A stretch of DNA of 20,086 nucleotides. It comes from Acidimicrobiales bacterium. Lineage in GTDB: Bacteria > Actinomycetota > Acidimicrobiia > Acidimicrobiales > SZUA-35. The stretch lies in NCBI GenBank assembly GCA_013003325.1, contig JABDJU010000300.1:1-20086 (forward strand). Direction: 5' to 3'. Positions 1 to 6,979 of this stretch are shown one piece after another. Position 1 is the first letter of the stretch. Each line of letters begins with the position of its first letter. The position numbers and the translations under genes were made by a program. The notes beneath the pieces are model-generated. The model made no database searches. It saw only the letters and a program-made list of their open reading frames with translations, and had not been told where the DNA came from.

Positions 1-1022
1 TGGTCGGACTGGGAGTAGTAGCCGAGCTCCACCGTCGCACCCCAGCGGAGCGACCCCGCCGCCGGGTCCTGACGGCGGGCGAGGATGTTGAGCAGCGTGC
101 TCTTGCCGGCACCGTTTGGGCCCCGCACCGCCAACCGTTCTCTGGGATCGAGGGTCAAATCGACCGGACCGAACAGGGCCCTGCCATCGGGGGCCGCTCC
201 GACGACCTGGTCGAGTTCGATCACGATGTCGCCCAACCGTGGCGTCGGGAAATCCATGTGAAGCTCGGCCGGACGGGCCGGACCCTGGGGGCGAGCGTCG
301 AGCAGCGCCTTGGCCGAGGCGATGCGATGCTTGGGTTTCGACGTCCGGGCCGGGGCGCCACGGCGCAGCCACGCGAGTTCGGTGCGGGCCAGGTTGCGAC
401 GTACCGTCTCGGCGGCGTCGGCCGACGCCGCCCGTTCGGCCTTCTGGGCCAGGTAGCTGGCGTAGCCGCCGCTGTGGAAGTAGCTGGAGCCGCGGTCGAG
501 TTCGAGCATGTGGGTGGTCAGCCGATCGAGCACATGCCGGTCGTGGGTCACCAGCACCAGGCCGCCGCGGTAGGCGTCGAGTCGGTTCTCGAGCCACTCG
601 ATCCCGTCGATGTCGAGATGGTTGGTTGGCTCATCGAGGATCAACAGGTTGCTCGGCTGAACCAATGCTGCGGCCAGCGAAACCCGCTTCTTCTCTCCCC
701 CGGAGAGCGCGTCGGTCGAGGCGTCGAAGAAGTCGCCCATTCCGAGCCGGCTGAGAGTCGCCTCGCATTCCCACATCTCGGCCCCGGTCGCGGTCACCGC
801 ATCCAACACCGTTCCAGGAGGGAGAGGGGCGTCCTGATCCAGTACGGCGATCTCGAGATCCCGACCCCGGCGGACCGTTCCCGATTCGGGGACGACCGTC
901 CCGGCCAACACCCTCAACAGCGTCGACTTGCCTGTGCCGTTGATCCCGACGACTCCCAGACGGTCGCCGGTGCTGATCGTGAGCGACACGTCGGCGAACA
1001 ACGGCCGGTCGGGCCGGGTCAT
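1..1022 (-). CDS. ABC-F family ATPase (partial, C-terminus beyond window edge)
   Basis: ABC-F proteins are soluble tandem-ATPase factors that act on the ribosome as translation factors or antibiotic-protection proteins; they have no membrane domain. Reverse-strand translation shows a first Walker A (GINGTGKST, about 924-947), an ABC signature LSGGEKKR (about 682-706), a Walker B LLILDEPTNHLD (about 630-655), an H-loop THDRH, a charged linker rich in Ala/Arg (about 290-470), and a second Walker A (GPNGAGKST, about 100-125). Translation continues off the left edge, so the second signature and Walker B are missing only because of the window. ATG at 1022 is the first standard start, but the usual first beta strand (ILLDAEDLSM) lies upstream in frame to about 1055, so the real start may be a rare codon (see findings). 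The gene is divergent from the SGNH hydrolase. The subfamily (EttA, Uup or resistance type) cannot be decided. Confidence 0.93.
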   Translation of the reverse strand, partial: MTRPDRPLFADVSLTISTGDRLGVVGINGTGKSTLLRVLAGTVVPESGTVRRGRDLEIAVLDQDAPLPPGTVLDAVTATGAEMWECEATLSRLGMGDFFDASTDALSGGEKKRVSLAAALVQPSNLLILDEPTNHLDIDGIEWLENRLDAYRGGLVLVTHDRHVLDRLTTHMLELDRGSSYFHSGGYASYLAQKAERAASADAAETVRRNLARTELAWLRRGAPARTSKPKHRIASAKALLDARPQGPARPAELHMDFPTPRLGDIVIELDQVVGAAPDGRALFGPVDLTLDPRERLAVRGPNGAGKSTLLNILARRQDPAAGSLRWGATVELGYYSQSD

Positions 1023-1053
1023 CGATAGGTCCTCAGCGTCGAGCAGGATGGCG

Positions 1054-1797
1054 ATGGAGCGAGAGTACCCAGTCGATAGCTTCGGTGGGGTGGACGAACT
1101 GCCACACCTGGTGCCTCGCAAAATCTCGCTCGGGCTCAAGGCAATCGGAGTTGTGTTCCCCGGCGCTCGGCGCACAACGGCACAGATTCATCCCTACACC
1201 GAGTGGTGGAGCGTGCAGAATCAAGCCGCCGTGCGGGGCGACGGACCGTTGTTGGTCGGCATCGGCGATTCGATCCTTGTGGGCATCGGGGCATCGCATC
1301 CGTCGATTTCACTGCTGGGGCTGGTCGGTGAGGCGCTATCGCAGCGGGATGGCCGCCGCTGGCGGGTCATCAATCTCGCGATCCCTGGCGCCCGGGTGGA
1401 TGACGCGTTGGAGCGTCAGCTCCCGCTGGTCGAACAGGTCGGCACGGTCGACCAGTTCTTCTGTTGCATCGGCACCAATGACATCGTGTGGACACCCGCA
1501 CTTCAGTCGCTGCGCGCCGGACTGCGGTCGGTCTCGGACGCATTGCCGCCCGGCACTGTTTTCGGTCCTGTGGCCGGCGCCTCACAGCGCGCCCGCTTGG
1601 CCAACCGGGCGCTGCGGGAGCAGGCTCGGATCAACGGCCAACTGGTCGCGCCGATCTGGAATTCCGAACACCCGTCGAAGCTCCGCGACCGGATCGCCAG
1701 CGACCGCTTCCACCCCAACGACCTCGGCTACTCGGTGATGGCCGACGTCGTCATGAACACGCTGAGCGGCGCACCGACCGACCGCGAGTCCCAGTAG
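1054..1797 (+). CDS. SGNH/GDSL-family hydrolase
   Basis: This is a serine esterase/lipase of the SGNH fold, probably cytoplasmic because no signal peptide or membrane segment is visible. Numbered from ATG 1054, block I is GIGDSI with nucleophile Ser73, block III is GTND (residues 140-143), and block V is DRFHPND with Asp217 and His220 completing the triad. About 247 residues is normal for the family. ATG 1054 has an AGGA at 1045-1048; ATG 1048 is two codons upstream and equally possible. Reading further upstream (to 928) would run into the divergent ABC-F gene and is unlikely. The gene ends 4 bp before the convergent DUF3097 stop. Substrate unknown; an acyl or acetyl ester is the family expectation. 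Confidence 0.88.
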   Translation: MEREYPVDSFGGVDELPHLVPRKISLGLKAIGVVFPGARRTTAQIHPYTEWWSVQNQAAVRGDGPLLVGIGDSILVGIGASHPSISLLGLVGEALSQRDGRRWRVINLAIPGARVDDALERQLPLVEQVGTVDQFFCCIGTNDIVWTPALQSLRAGLRSVSDALPPGTVFGPVAGASQRARLANRALREQARINGQLVAPIWNSEHPSKLRDRIASDRFHPNDLGYSVMADVVMNTLSGAPTDRESQ

Positions 1798-1801
1798 ACC
1801 G

Positions 1802-2611
1802 CTATCCGGTGCAGAAGTCGATCAGTTGTTCGACCGCACCGACGAAGGACGGCTCGAGATCTTTGTAGCCCCCGACGGTGGCGAGCAGCTGCTGCCACGC
1901 GATCCCGGGGTCGGCGTCGAGGCCGAGCTCGGCGCTGACCGCGGTCTTCCAATCGGTGCCTCGTTCGATCTCGGGCCAATAGTTGATTCCCAGGACCGAC
2001 GGCTTCACGCATTGCCACACATCGACGAAGGGGTGACCGGTGATCAACACATCAGGGTGGTCGACCTCGGCCGCGATCCTGCTCTCCTTGCTCCCCTCGA
2101 CCAGGTGATCGAGCAGGACGCCGAGCCGCCGACCGGGGCGAGGACCGAACGCGCGCACCAGCTCGGCCAGATCGTCGGCTCCGTGCAACGGTTCCACCAC
2201 CAGCCCTTCGAAGCGGAGGTCATCGCCCCATACCCGTTCGATCAGCTCCGCATCGTGTCGACCCTCGACGTAGATTCGGCTCGGGCGGGCCACCCGGGCG
2301 GGCGCGTCGGGCACGGCAACCGAGCCTGATGCGGTCTGCACGATCACGTTCTCGGCCGGCTTGGGCGCCGGGCGTACGAGGGCGACAGGCTTACCCCGGT
2401 ACGAGAAGGCGCCGGGCTCGTTGCGCTGCTTGAACTCCCGTCCGTCCTCGCCTCTCAGGGTCACCCAGTTGGGGTCGATTGAGACGATCGTCCCGTTCTT
2501 GAACGAACTTCGATGGCGGACCACCATGCCGAACTCGGCCGGAACCTCAGGGTAATCGGGCCTGCGGCGAGCGGGTCCGTTCAGGTCGAGCGGCTCAGAC
2601 AAAACTCCCAT
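1802..2611 (-). CDS. DUF3097 family protein with Toprim-like signature
   Basis: A 269-residue protein recognisable as the actinobacterial DUF3097 family, whose function is not established. The N-terminal ~90 residues (HRSSFKNGTIVSIDPNWVTLRGEDGRE) look like a small beta-barrel. From about residue 112 the protein has SRIYVEGRHDAELIERVWGD, a beta strand ending in a conserved Glu (E116) and a helix, and then LGVLLDHLV with D168. This order resembles the catalytic core of Toprim domains such as RNase M5 or primase, although the second motif is D-H-L rather than a strict DxD. The Toprim comparison is my inference. The gene lies 63 bp downstream of the HEPN gene on the same strand, but has its own possible -10 (TACTGT, complement of 2622-2627), so it may be expressed separately. 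Start is ATG 2611, with no clear Shine-Dalgarno sequence. Confidence 0.85.
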   Translation of the reverse strand: MGVLSEPLDLNGPARRRPDYPEVPAEFGMVVRHRSSFKNGTIVSIDPNWVTLRGEDGREFKQRNEPGAFSYRGKPVALVRPAPKPAENVIVQTASGSVAVPDAPARVARPSRIYVEGRHDAELIERVWGDDLRFEGLVVEPLHGADDLAELVRAFGPRPGRRLGVLLDHLVEGSKESRIAAEVDHPDVLITGHPFVDVWQCVKPSVLGINYWPEIERGTDWKTAVSAELGLDADPGIAWQQLLATVGGYKDLEPSFVGAVEQLIDFCTG

Positions 2612-2621
2612 AGGGCGCTCG

Positions 2622-2627
2622 ACAGTA
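2622..2627 (-). promoter_or_regulatory. Candidate -10 element for the DUF3097 gene
   Basis: TACTGT on the minus strand ends 10 bases before ATG 2611, implying a 5' leader of only a few bases. The same hexamer precedes both CarH-like genes. No convincing -35 is seen. Confidence 0.4.
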
Positions 2628-2674
2628 GCCGCCGTCGGCTCAGCATCAGAGGCATCGCCGTTGCGTATCGCCGC

Positions 2675-3454
2675 TCAGAGCGAGATCAGCGTCATCACCA
2701 AGACCATGAGGGTGATGAAGGCGACGAACAACCACTCCATGCGAGTTCGGCTCATCAATTCGGCCTCGAGCCGAGCCTCGAGGCGCTCGGCCTCGCGGGC
2801 CATCACATCGGCCCGATTCTCCGCTGCGGTCAGCTTCAGCTGCTTGCCGGCCGCCACCCTTCGGGTTGCGGTCAGCTGGTCGGACAGCTCACCGAAGCGC
2901 CGTTGAAGGTCTTCAAAGGCCGCTTCGGTTTTGCGCAGCTGGGCCACCAGGGCGACCGAATCGGGCGAGGTGGCCGCATCGACGGTGAGCTCGCCGTCAC
3001 CGGCAACCGGATCGTGAAGTTCGGTTCGGAGTGCGCGGAGGTCGGTGGTGGTCTCGGGAGCGACCGGTGCCACGATCCGCTCCATCGCCAGCAGCAGGCG
3101 ATCCGAGTACGCCGTCTCCGACGGCAGGTTGAAGTGGGCCCATAGGTTCCGGGCTTCTACGAGTTGGCCGACGAGGGGGCGGAGGTCTTCCCGGAAGAAG
3201 TCGGCAAAGACGGGTCCCCAGAACCTGCGGATCACCAACAGCTGGAACAGCGGGTCGGTCACGGCGCTGGAATCGGTCCGTCCCAGCTTGCCGGCGGCGA
3301 CCAGATTCCAGGGCGTGGTCTCTTCGTCGCCCATGTACTCGACCATCCGCTCCTCCACGAAACCTGCCATCGCCGACCCGAAGGTCTCGAAAGCGCGAGC
3401 CAGGAGCGCATGGCGGCCGACGGCGATATCTGGAGTCCGGGGGGTTGTAGGCAT
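2675..3454 (-). CDS. Swt1-type HEPN domain protein with coiled coil and C-terminal membrane anchor
   Basis: A 259-residue protein in three parts. Residues ~10-130 form an all-helical domain with ARAFETFGSAMAGFVEERM near the start, a Trp/Phe-rich helix (FWGPVFADFF), and EARNLWAH at 100-107. R102 and H107 give the R-x4-H motif of HEPN ribonuclease-fold domains, and the layout matches the Swt1-type HEPN family. Residues ~165-235 are charged heptad-like sequence, probably a coiled coil. The final ~20 residues (WLFVAFITLMVLVMTLISL) are a single membrane helix ending the protein, so the HEPN domain should face the cytoplasm. HEPN domains are often RNases in toxin or defence systems, but Swt1-like versions also occur in uncharacterised housekeeping contexts. 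It is divergent from the GGDEF-EAL gene and upstream of DUF3097. The HEPN assignment is confident from the motif; RNase activity is not proven. Confidence 0.8.
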   Translation of the reverse strand: MPTTPRTPDIAVGRHALLARAFETFGSAMAGFVEERMVEYMGDEETTPWNLVAAGKLGRTDSSAVTDPLFQLLVIRRFWGPVFADFFREDLRPLVGQLVEARNLWAHFNLPSETAYSDRLLLAMERIVAPVAPETTTDLRALRTELHDPVAGDGELTVDAATSPDSVALVAQLRKTEAAFEDLQRRFGELSDQLTATRRVAAGKQLKLTAAENRADVMAREAERLEARLEAELMSRTRMEWLFVAFITLMVLVMTLISL

Positions 3455-3632
3455 ACGGAGAGGCGAAGAAAAGGGTTACTGTTCTCTTCGACCGGTGGCC
3501 AGAATTCCTGAACGCTTGACAGCAGGTCTGCTTCCCGCCCGCCCTTTTCGGGGCGCTGAGGACCGGCTCTCCCGTCGCAGTGACCGGTCACGGAGTACTC
3601 AAGTCGAGGCCAAAGCTGCCGTTTTGTCAGAT
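3455..3632. promoter_or_regulatory. Divergent intergenic region between HEPN and GGDEF-EAL genes, with palindromes
   Basis: This 178-bp region separates two divergent starts. It contains a perfect 12-bp palindrome GTGACCGGTCAC at 3580-3591 and, two bases on, the 8-bp palindrome GAGTACTC at 3593-3600. Both lie 33-53 bp upstream of the GGDEF-EAL start. No strong consensus promoter is obvious on either strand. Confidence 0.4.
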
Positions 3633-5270
3633 GTGCACGGAAACCGACTTCTGCTGTCCCCCGGCCTGGTGTTCGCCGGTGGTGTCGCCGCGACCGCGGC
3701 GTGGCTGGTTGCGCTCCTGTTCTTCCGCATCACCGACGAAAGTGGCCTGATCATCGCAGGAGCCTCCGGCGCGCTCGGTGGCTTGGGCGGAATGATCGGT
3801 GCGCTCTGGCAGAACTACACGACCCGCCACACCCAGGAGTACATCGCCCAGCAGGAACATCAGGCGAAACACGATCCGCTGACCGGGCTGTTCAACCGCA
3901 ACGCCCTGTTCACCGAACTCGAGCACTCGATCGCTCGGGCCCGCCAGACCGACACCGTGCTCGGCGTGCTGTTCCTCGACCTCGACCGGTTCAAGGTGAT
4001 CAACGATTCGATGGGCCACGAAGCCGGCGATGAACTCCTGCGCATCGTCGCCGAACGCCTCGAGGGAACGGTTCGGGGCGGTGATCTCGTGGCTCGGTTC
4101 GGCGGAGACGAATTCGTCGTCGTCTGCCGCGACCTGCTGTCGGAGCAGTCGGTGCTCGCCGTAGCCAAGCAGATCCTGAAGTCCTTCACCGAACCGGTGT
4201 CGCTGTACGGCGGCGCTCAGGTGATCTCGACCAGCATCGGCATCGCCATCGCCAGGCCCGACGACACCCGTCGCTCCGACGATCTGGTCCGCGACGCCGA
4301 CGCCGCCATGTACAAGGCCAAGAAGGCGAAGTCGGGCTACGCCGTGTTCGACGAGGTACAGCGGCTCCAAGTGATCGATCGGCTGGACATCGAACGGGAT
4401 CTGGTGCAGGCGCTCGAGATGGAACAGCTCGTCGTCTTCTATCAGCCGCTGATCGATGTCGAAGGCAAGCGACTGTACGGATTCGAGGCGTTGGTGCGTT
4501 GGAACCACCCGACCCGCGGTTTGATCGGACCCGGCGACTTCCTGCCCGTTGCCGAGGAGACCGGCATGATGGCCCGGATCGGCGAGTTGGTGCTGCGCGA
4601 GGCGTGCGCCCAGGCCGCGGTGTGGAACCACCTGTCGCCCGACGCCCAGGGCGTGAAAATGGGGGTCAACATCGCCGAGCAGCAGCTTCTCGACGGGAAC
4701 TTCCCTTACCTGGTGGCCGACGTGCTCGAGTGGTCCGGGCTTCCCCCGGCCCAGCTTGTTCTGGAAATTACCGAGAACGTGATCGTCGACCACCTCGCCG
4801 GCCTCTCGATCCTGCGCGATATTCGAGACCTCGGTGTCACCCTCGCGATCGACGACTTCGGCACCGGTCAGAGCTCGTTGAGCTACATCAAGCAGTTCGA
4901 CATGGTCTCGACGCTGAAGGTGGACAAGACCTTTGTGGACGACATGGGGTCGGGGGTGAACCGTGCGATCATCGAAGCGGTCGTCGCCATGGCCCGAGCC
5001 CTCGATCTTCAGGTCGTCGCCGAAGGCGTGGAGAGCGAGCACCAGGTCAAGGAACTGCTCGATTTCGGTGTGCACATCATGCAGGGCTACCTCTTCAACC
5101 GGCCGGTGGCCGGCGACGCCATCGATCCCACATCGTGGTTCATTAGCCGCGATCACAGCATCGCCGCACCGATCGACCCCGGCGCACCCGGGCTTTCGTC
5201 AACCCAGGTGAGCAGGGCGTTCACCGGAACTCTGGATCACACCAGAGCCCGCCCCAAGCGGCTCGGTTGA
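3633..5270 (+). CDS. Membrane-bound GGDEF-EAL cyclic-di-GMP synthase/phosphodiesterase
   Basis: A two-domain enzyme for making and degrading the second messenger c-di-GMP at the inner face of the membrane. From GTG 3633, residues ~5-30 and ~36-58 are two hydrophobic segments, with no PAS, GAF or HAMP sensor. The GGDEF domain begins HDPLTGLFNRNALF and carries an intact GGDEF motif at 157-161, preceded at the correct distance by RGGD, the RxxD inhibitory I-site. The EAL domain has EAL at 285-287, NIAEQQL, LEITEN, DDFGTG at 407-412, a Lys in LKVDKTFV and the Glu of VVAEGVES, so its metal and catalytic residues look complete. Both activities are therefore possible and the net direction cannot be predicted. 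The open frame extends upstream, overlapping the divergent HEPN gene, but similarity-like sequence begins here. GTG 3633 is my choice; TTG 3624 is an alternative. Confidence 0.9.
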   Translation: MHGNRLLLSPGLVFAGGVAATAAWLVALLFFRITDESGLIIAGASGALGGLGGMIGALWQNYTTRHTQEYIAQQEHQAKHDPLTGLFNRNALFTELEHSIARARQTDTVLGVLFLDLDRFKVINDSMGHEAGDELLRIVAERLEGTVRGGDLVARFGGDEFVVVCRDLLSEQSVLAVAKQILKSFTEPVSLYGGAQVISTSIGIAIARPDDTRRSDDLVRDADAAMYKAKKAKSGYAVFDEVQRLQVIDRLDIERDLVQALEMEQLVVFYQPLIDVEGKRLYGFEALVRWNHPTRGLIGPGDFLPVAEETGMMARIGELVLREACAQAAVWNHLSPDAQGVKMGVNIAEQQLLDGNFPYLVADVLEWSGLPPAQLVLEITENVIVDHLAGLSILRDIRDLGVTLAIDDFGTGQSSLSYIKQFDMVSTLKVDKTFVDDMGSGVNRAIIEAVVAMARALDLQVVAEGVESEHQVKELLDFGVHIMQGYLFNRPVAGDAIDPTSWFISRDHSIAAPIDPGAPGLSSTQVSRAFTGTLDHTRARPKRLG

Positions 5271-5320
5271 TCGGCACCGCCGATCGAACGACCGCCGCAT
5301 CGAGGCGGTTGGTGCCGATC
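5269..5320 (+). terminator. Nested inverted repeat after the GGDEF-EAL gene, candidate terminator or RNA element
   Basis: Arms GATCGGCACC (5269-5278) and GGTGCCGATC (5311-5320) are exact 10-bp complements. Inside them ACCGCC (5291-5296) and GGCGGT (5304-5309) form a second stem around a 7-base loop. The left arm overlaps the stop codon TGA (5268-5270). No T-tract follows, so a classical intrinsic terminator is not shown. Confidence 0.45.
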
Positions 5321-5333
5321 GGACCCGTATCGG

Positions 5334-5339
5334 TACGAT
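5334..5339 (+). promoter_or_regulatory. Candidate -10 element for the M50 protease (leaderless)
   Basis: TACGAT ends 7 bases before ATG 5347, so the transcript would begin at or next to the start codon. There is no Shine-Dalgarno sequence upstream. No clear -35 is visible. Confidence 0.5.
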
Positions 5340-5346
5340 CTGGGTC

Positions 5347-6516
5347 ATGAGTGGTTGGCCGCGGTCCGTGCCGCTCGGGCGCGTGTCCGGCATCCCGGTT
5401 CGGGTGAGCTGGTCGGTCGTGGCGGTTTCGATCGTCGGCTCGTGGATTCTGGCCACCGATGTCTTCCCCCGGTTCGACAATGGTCTTTCGCTGTGGTGGC
5501 GACTCGCCCTCGCCATCGCCGGGGTTGCCTGCTTCCTCGGCTCGATCCTGGCCCACGAGTTCGGCCACTCCCTCGCCGCCCGACGTCATGGCATCGACAC
5601 CAGCTCGATTCGTTTATGGATCTTCGGAGGGGTCGCTGCGCTCTCCAGCCCGGCCCGATCACCGCGGGCAGAGTTCCAGATCGCCGTCGCCGGGCCCGCC
5701 GCAAACGCTGCGCTGGCAGCCATTTTCCTGGCCTCGGCGGTGCTGGCGAGACGAACCGGCATGCCGGAGGAGATCGGTACGGTGGTGGGCGGACTCGGGC
5801 TGCTCAATCTCCTTCTCACCGTCACCAACCTGGTTCCCGCCGCCCCCCTCGACGGGGGCAAGGTTCTTGCCAGCCTCCTGTGGGCCAGGACCGGTCGTCA
5901 GGAGTGGTCTCGACTGATCAGCGCTCGGATCGGTCTCATCGTCGGTGCTGGGGTCATCCTGTACGGCCTCTCCGACGCGTACGCGTTCACCAACTTCACC
6001 GGCCTCTACACCGCGTCGATCGGCGTGTTCATTCTTGTCGCAGCGCGAGCCGACGTGATCAGCGCATCGGTTCGCGGGCGTCTGGCCGCGACTTCGGTGG
6101 GCGAGATCCTCTTGATGCATCCACCGGCAATCCACGACTCCGCCTCGCTCACCGACATTGGCCGGCACCTCGGGCCCGAATCGGTCTCGGTTCCGGTTCA
6201 ACGCTGGGCACAGCAGACGATCGGCTACTTCACCACGGCATCGCTGTCTGATGTGGCCGACGTCGACCACGCGTGGACCTCGGTCGGCGATCTGATGACC
6301 CCCACCGAATTCGTGCCGTCGGCGTGGACCACCGAGACGTTGCTCGCCGCCCTGGAGCGAATCGGCCCCAACCCTCCCCAGCTGTTGGGCGTCGACCCCG
6401 AGACCGGAGTGGTGCTCGGTACCGCGACGCCTCGACAGTTCGCCCATCTGATGGCCCAGCCGATCCTCTGGGGCGGGGTCACGCGGGAAGCGAACTCGGG
6501 AATACCCGACGGCTGA
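5347..6516 (+). CDS. M50-family site-2 intramembrane metalloprotease with CBS-like C-terminus
   Basis: A 389-residue zinc protease of the S2P/SpoIVFB/Rip3 type, which cuts membrane-embedded substrates such as anti-sigma factors. Several hydrophobic segments span residues ~15-235. The zinc motif HEFGH is at 70-74 in the helix SILAHEFGHSLAARR, and the third ligand is in NLVPAAPLDGGK (N161, D169). The catalytic set is complete. Residues ~245-385 (SVGEILLMHPPAIHDSASLTDIG..., WTSVGDLMTPTEFVPSAWTTETLLAAL...) read as two degenerate CBS repeats, often regulatory or nucleotide-binding in this family. The likely leaderless start is ATG 5347. It ends 17 bp before the mycoredoxin-like gene, so the two are probably cotranscribed. 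The substrate is not in the window. Confidence 0.92.
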   Translation: MSGWPRSVPLGRVSGIPVRVSWSVVAVSIVGSWILATDVFPRFDNGLSLWWRLALAIAGVACFLGSILAHEFGHSLAARRHGIDTSSIRLWIFGGVAALSSPARSPRAEFQIAVAGPAANAALAAIFLASAVLARRTGMPEEIGTVVGGLGLLNLLLTVTNLVPAAPLDGGKVLASLLWARTGRQEWSRLISARIGLIVGAGVILYGLSDAYAFTNFTGLYTASIGVFILVAARADVISASVRGRLAATSVGEILLMHPPAIHDSASLTDIGRHLGPESVSVPVQRWAQQTIGYFTTASLSDVADVDHAWTSVGDLMTPTEFVPSAWTTETLLAALERIGPNPPQLLGVDPETGVVLGTATPRQFAHLMAQPILWGGVTREANSGIPDG

Positions 6517-6533
6517 GCAACGTTCCATCGATC

Positions 6534-6884
6534 ATGAGCGACAGTGTTTCCGGCGCCGCGGCGGCTGAGCCGGCCATCGACTACTACTGGCGACCGGGCT
6601 GCCCGTTTTGCACGCTGCTCGAGCGTCGGTTGAACAAACTCGACGTGAAAATCAACCGGTTCAACATCTGGGACAGCCCGGCCGACGCCGCCTTCGTTCG
6701 ATCGGTGGCCAACGGCAGCGAGACCGTGCCGACGCTACGGATAGGAGAAACCAGTCTGGTGAACCCCTCGGCCGGGGAGGTGTCGACCGTCCTGGCCGCC
6801 GAGTTCCCCGGCTCATTTAGCATCGAACCAGACAAACCGTCGGGTTTGCGCGGCATGTTGTCAAAACGTAAAACCTCTGATTGA
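6534..6884 (+). CDS. mrx1: Mycoredoxin/glutaredoxin-like protein
   Basis: A 116-residue thioredoxin-fold redoxin. The N-terminal strand IDYYWRPGCPFC carries active-site cysteines C23 and C26 (CPFC). The cis-Pro motif TVPT follows GSETVPTLRIG, and the segment AAFVRSVANGSETVPT...LVNPSAGEV closely follows the mycoredoxin-1 pattern. Mycoredoxins reduce mycothiol-mixed disulfides in the cytoplasm of actinobacteria; whether this organism makes mycothiol cannot be seen here. The C-terminal ~25 residues (IEPDKPSGLRGMLSKRKTSD) are a basic extension of unknown role. Start ATG 6534 removes an upstream out-of-family stretch that overlaps the protease gene. The 17-bp spacing suggests one operon with the protease. 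Symbol by resemblance only. Confidence 0.85.
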   Translation: MSDSVSGAAAAEPAIDYYWRPGCPFCTLLERRLNKLDVKINRFNIWDSPADAAFVRSVANGSETVPTLRIGETSLVNPSAGEVSTVLAAEFPGSFSIEPDKPSGLRGMLSKRKTSD

Positions 6885-6909
6885 CTTGCGCCCGGTCTCG
6901 CAACAGAAT
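6881..6909 (+). promoter_or_regulatory. Candidate sigma-70 promoter of the ribbon-helix-helix gene
   Basis: TTGACT at 6881-6886, a 17-bp spacer, and CAGAAT at 6904-6909 give 5/6 and 4/6 matches to consensus. The -35 overlaps the stop of the redoxin gene. The predicted transcription start (~6916) falls inside the palindrome at 6911-6928. Confidence 0.55.
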
Positions 6910-6910
6910 C

Positions 6911-6928
6911 GAACTGCACTTGCAGTTC
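6911..6928. promoter_or_regulatory. Palindromic operator upstream of the RHH gene
   Basis: GAACTGCA-CT-TGCAGTTC is a perfect 8-bp inverted repeat with a 2-base centre. It sits just after the -10 and covers the predicted transcription start, the usual position of an autorepressor site. It is a natural candidate target for the RHH protein encoded 51 bp downstream. Confidence 0.55.
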
Positions 6929-6979
6929 AAAACTGAGAATGCGCGATCGCTGCCGCCGCCAAGTTGAAGAGAGAATGCC

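Noticed and set aside
258..1028. Plus-strand open frame of 256 codons
   Set aside because: It is the antisense shadow of the ABC-F gene, whose Walker and signature motifs are all on the minus strand.
3627..5156. 509-codon minus-strand frame opposite the GGDEF-EAL gene
   Set aside because: It is antisense to a gene with complete catalytic motifs, and its low-complexity translation resembles no family.
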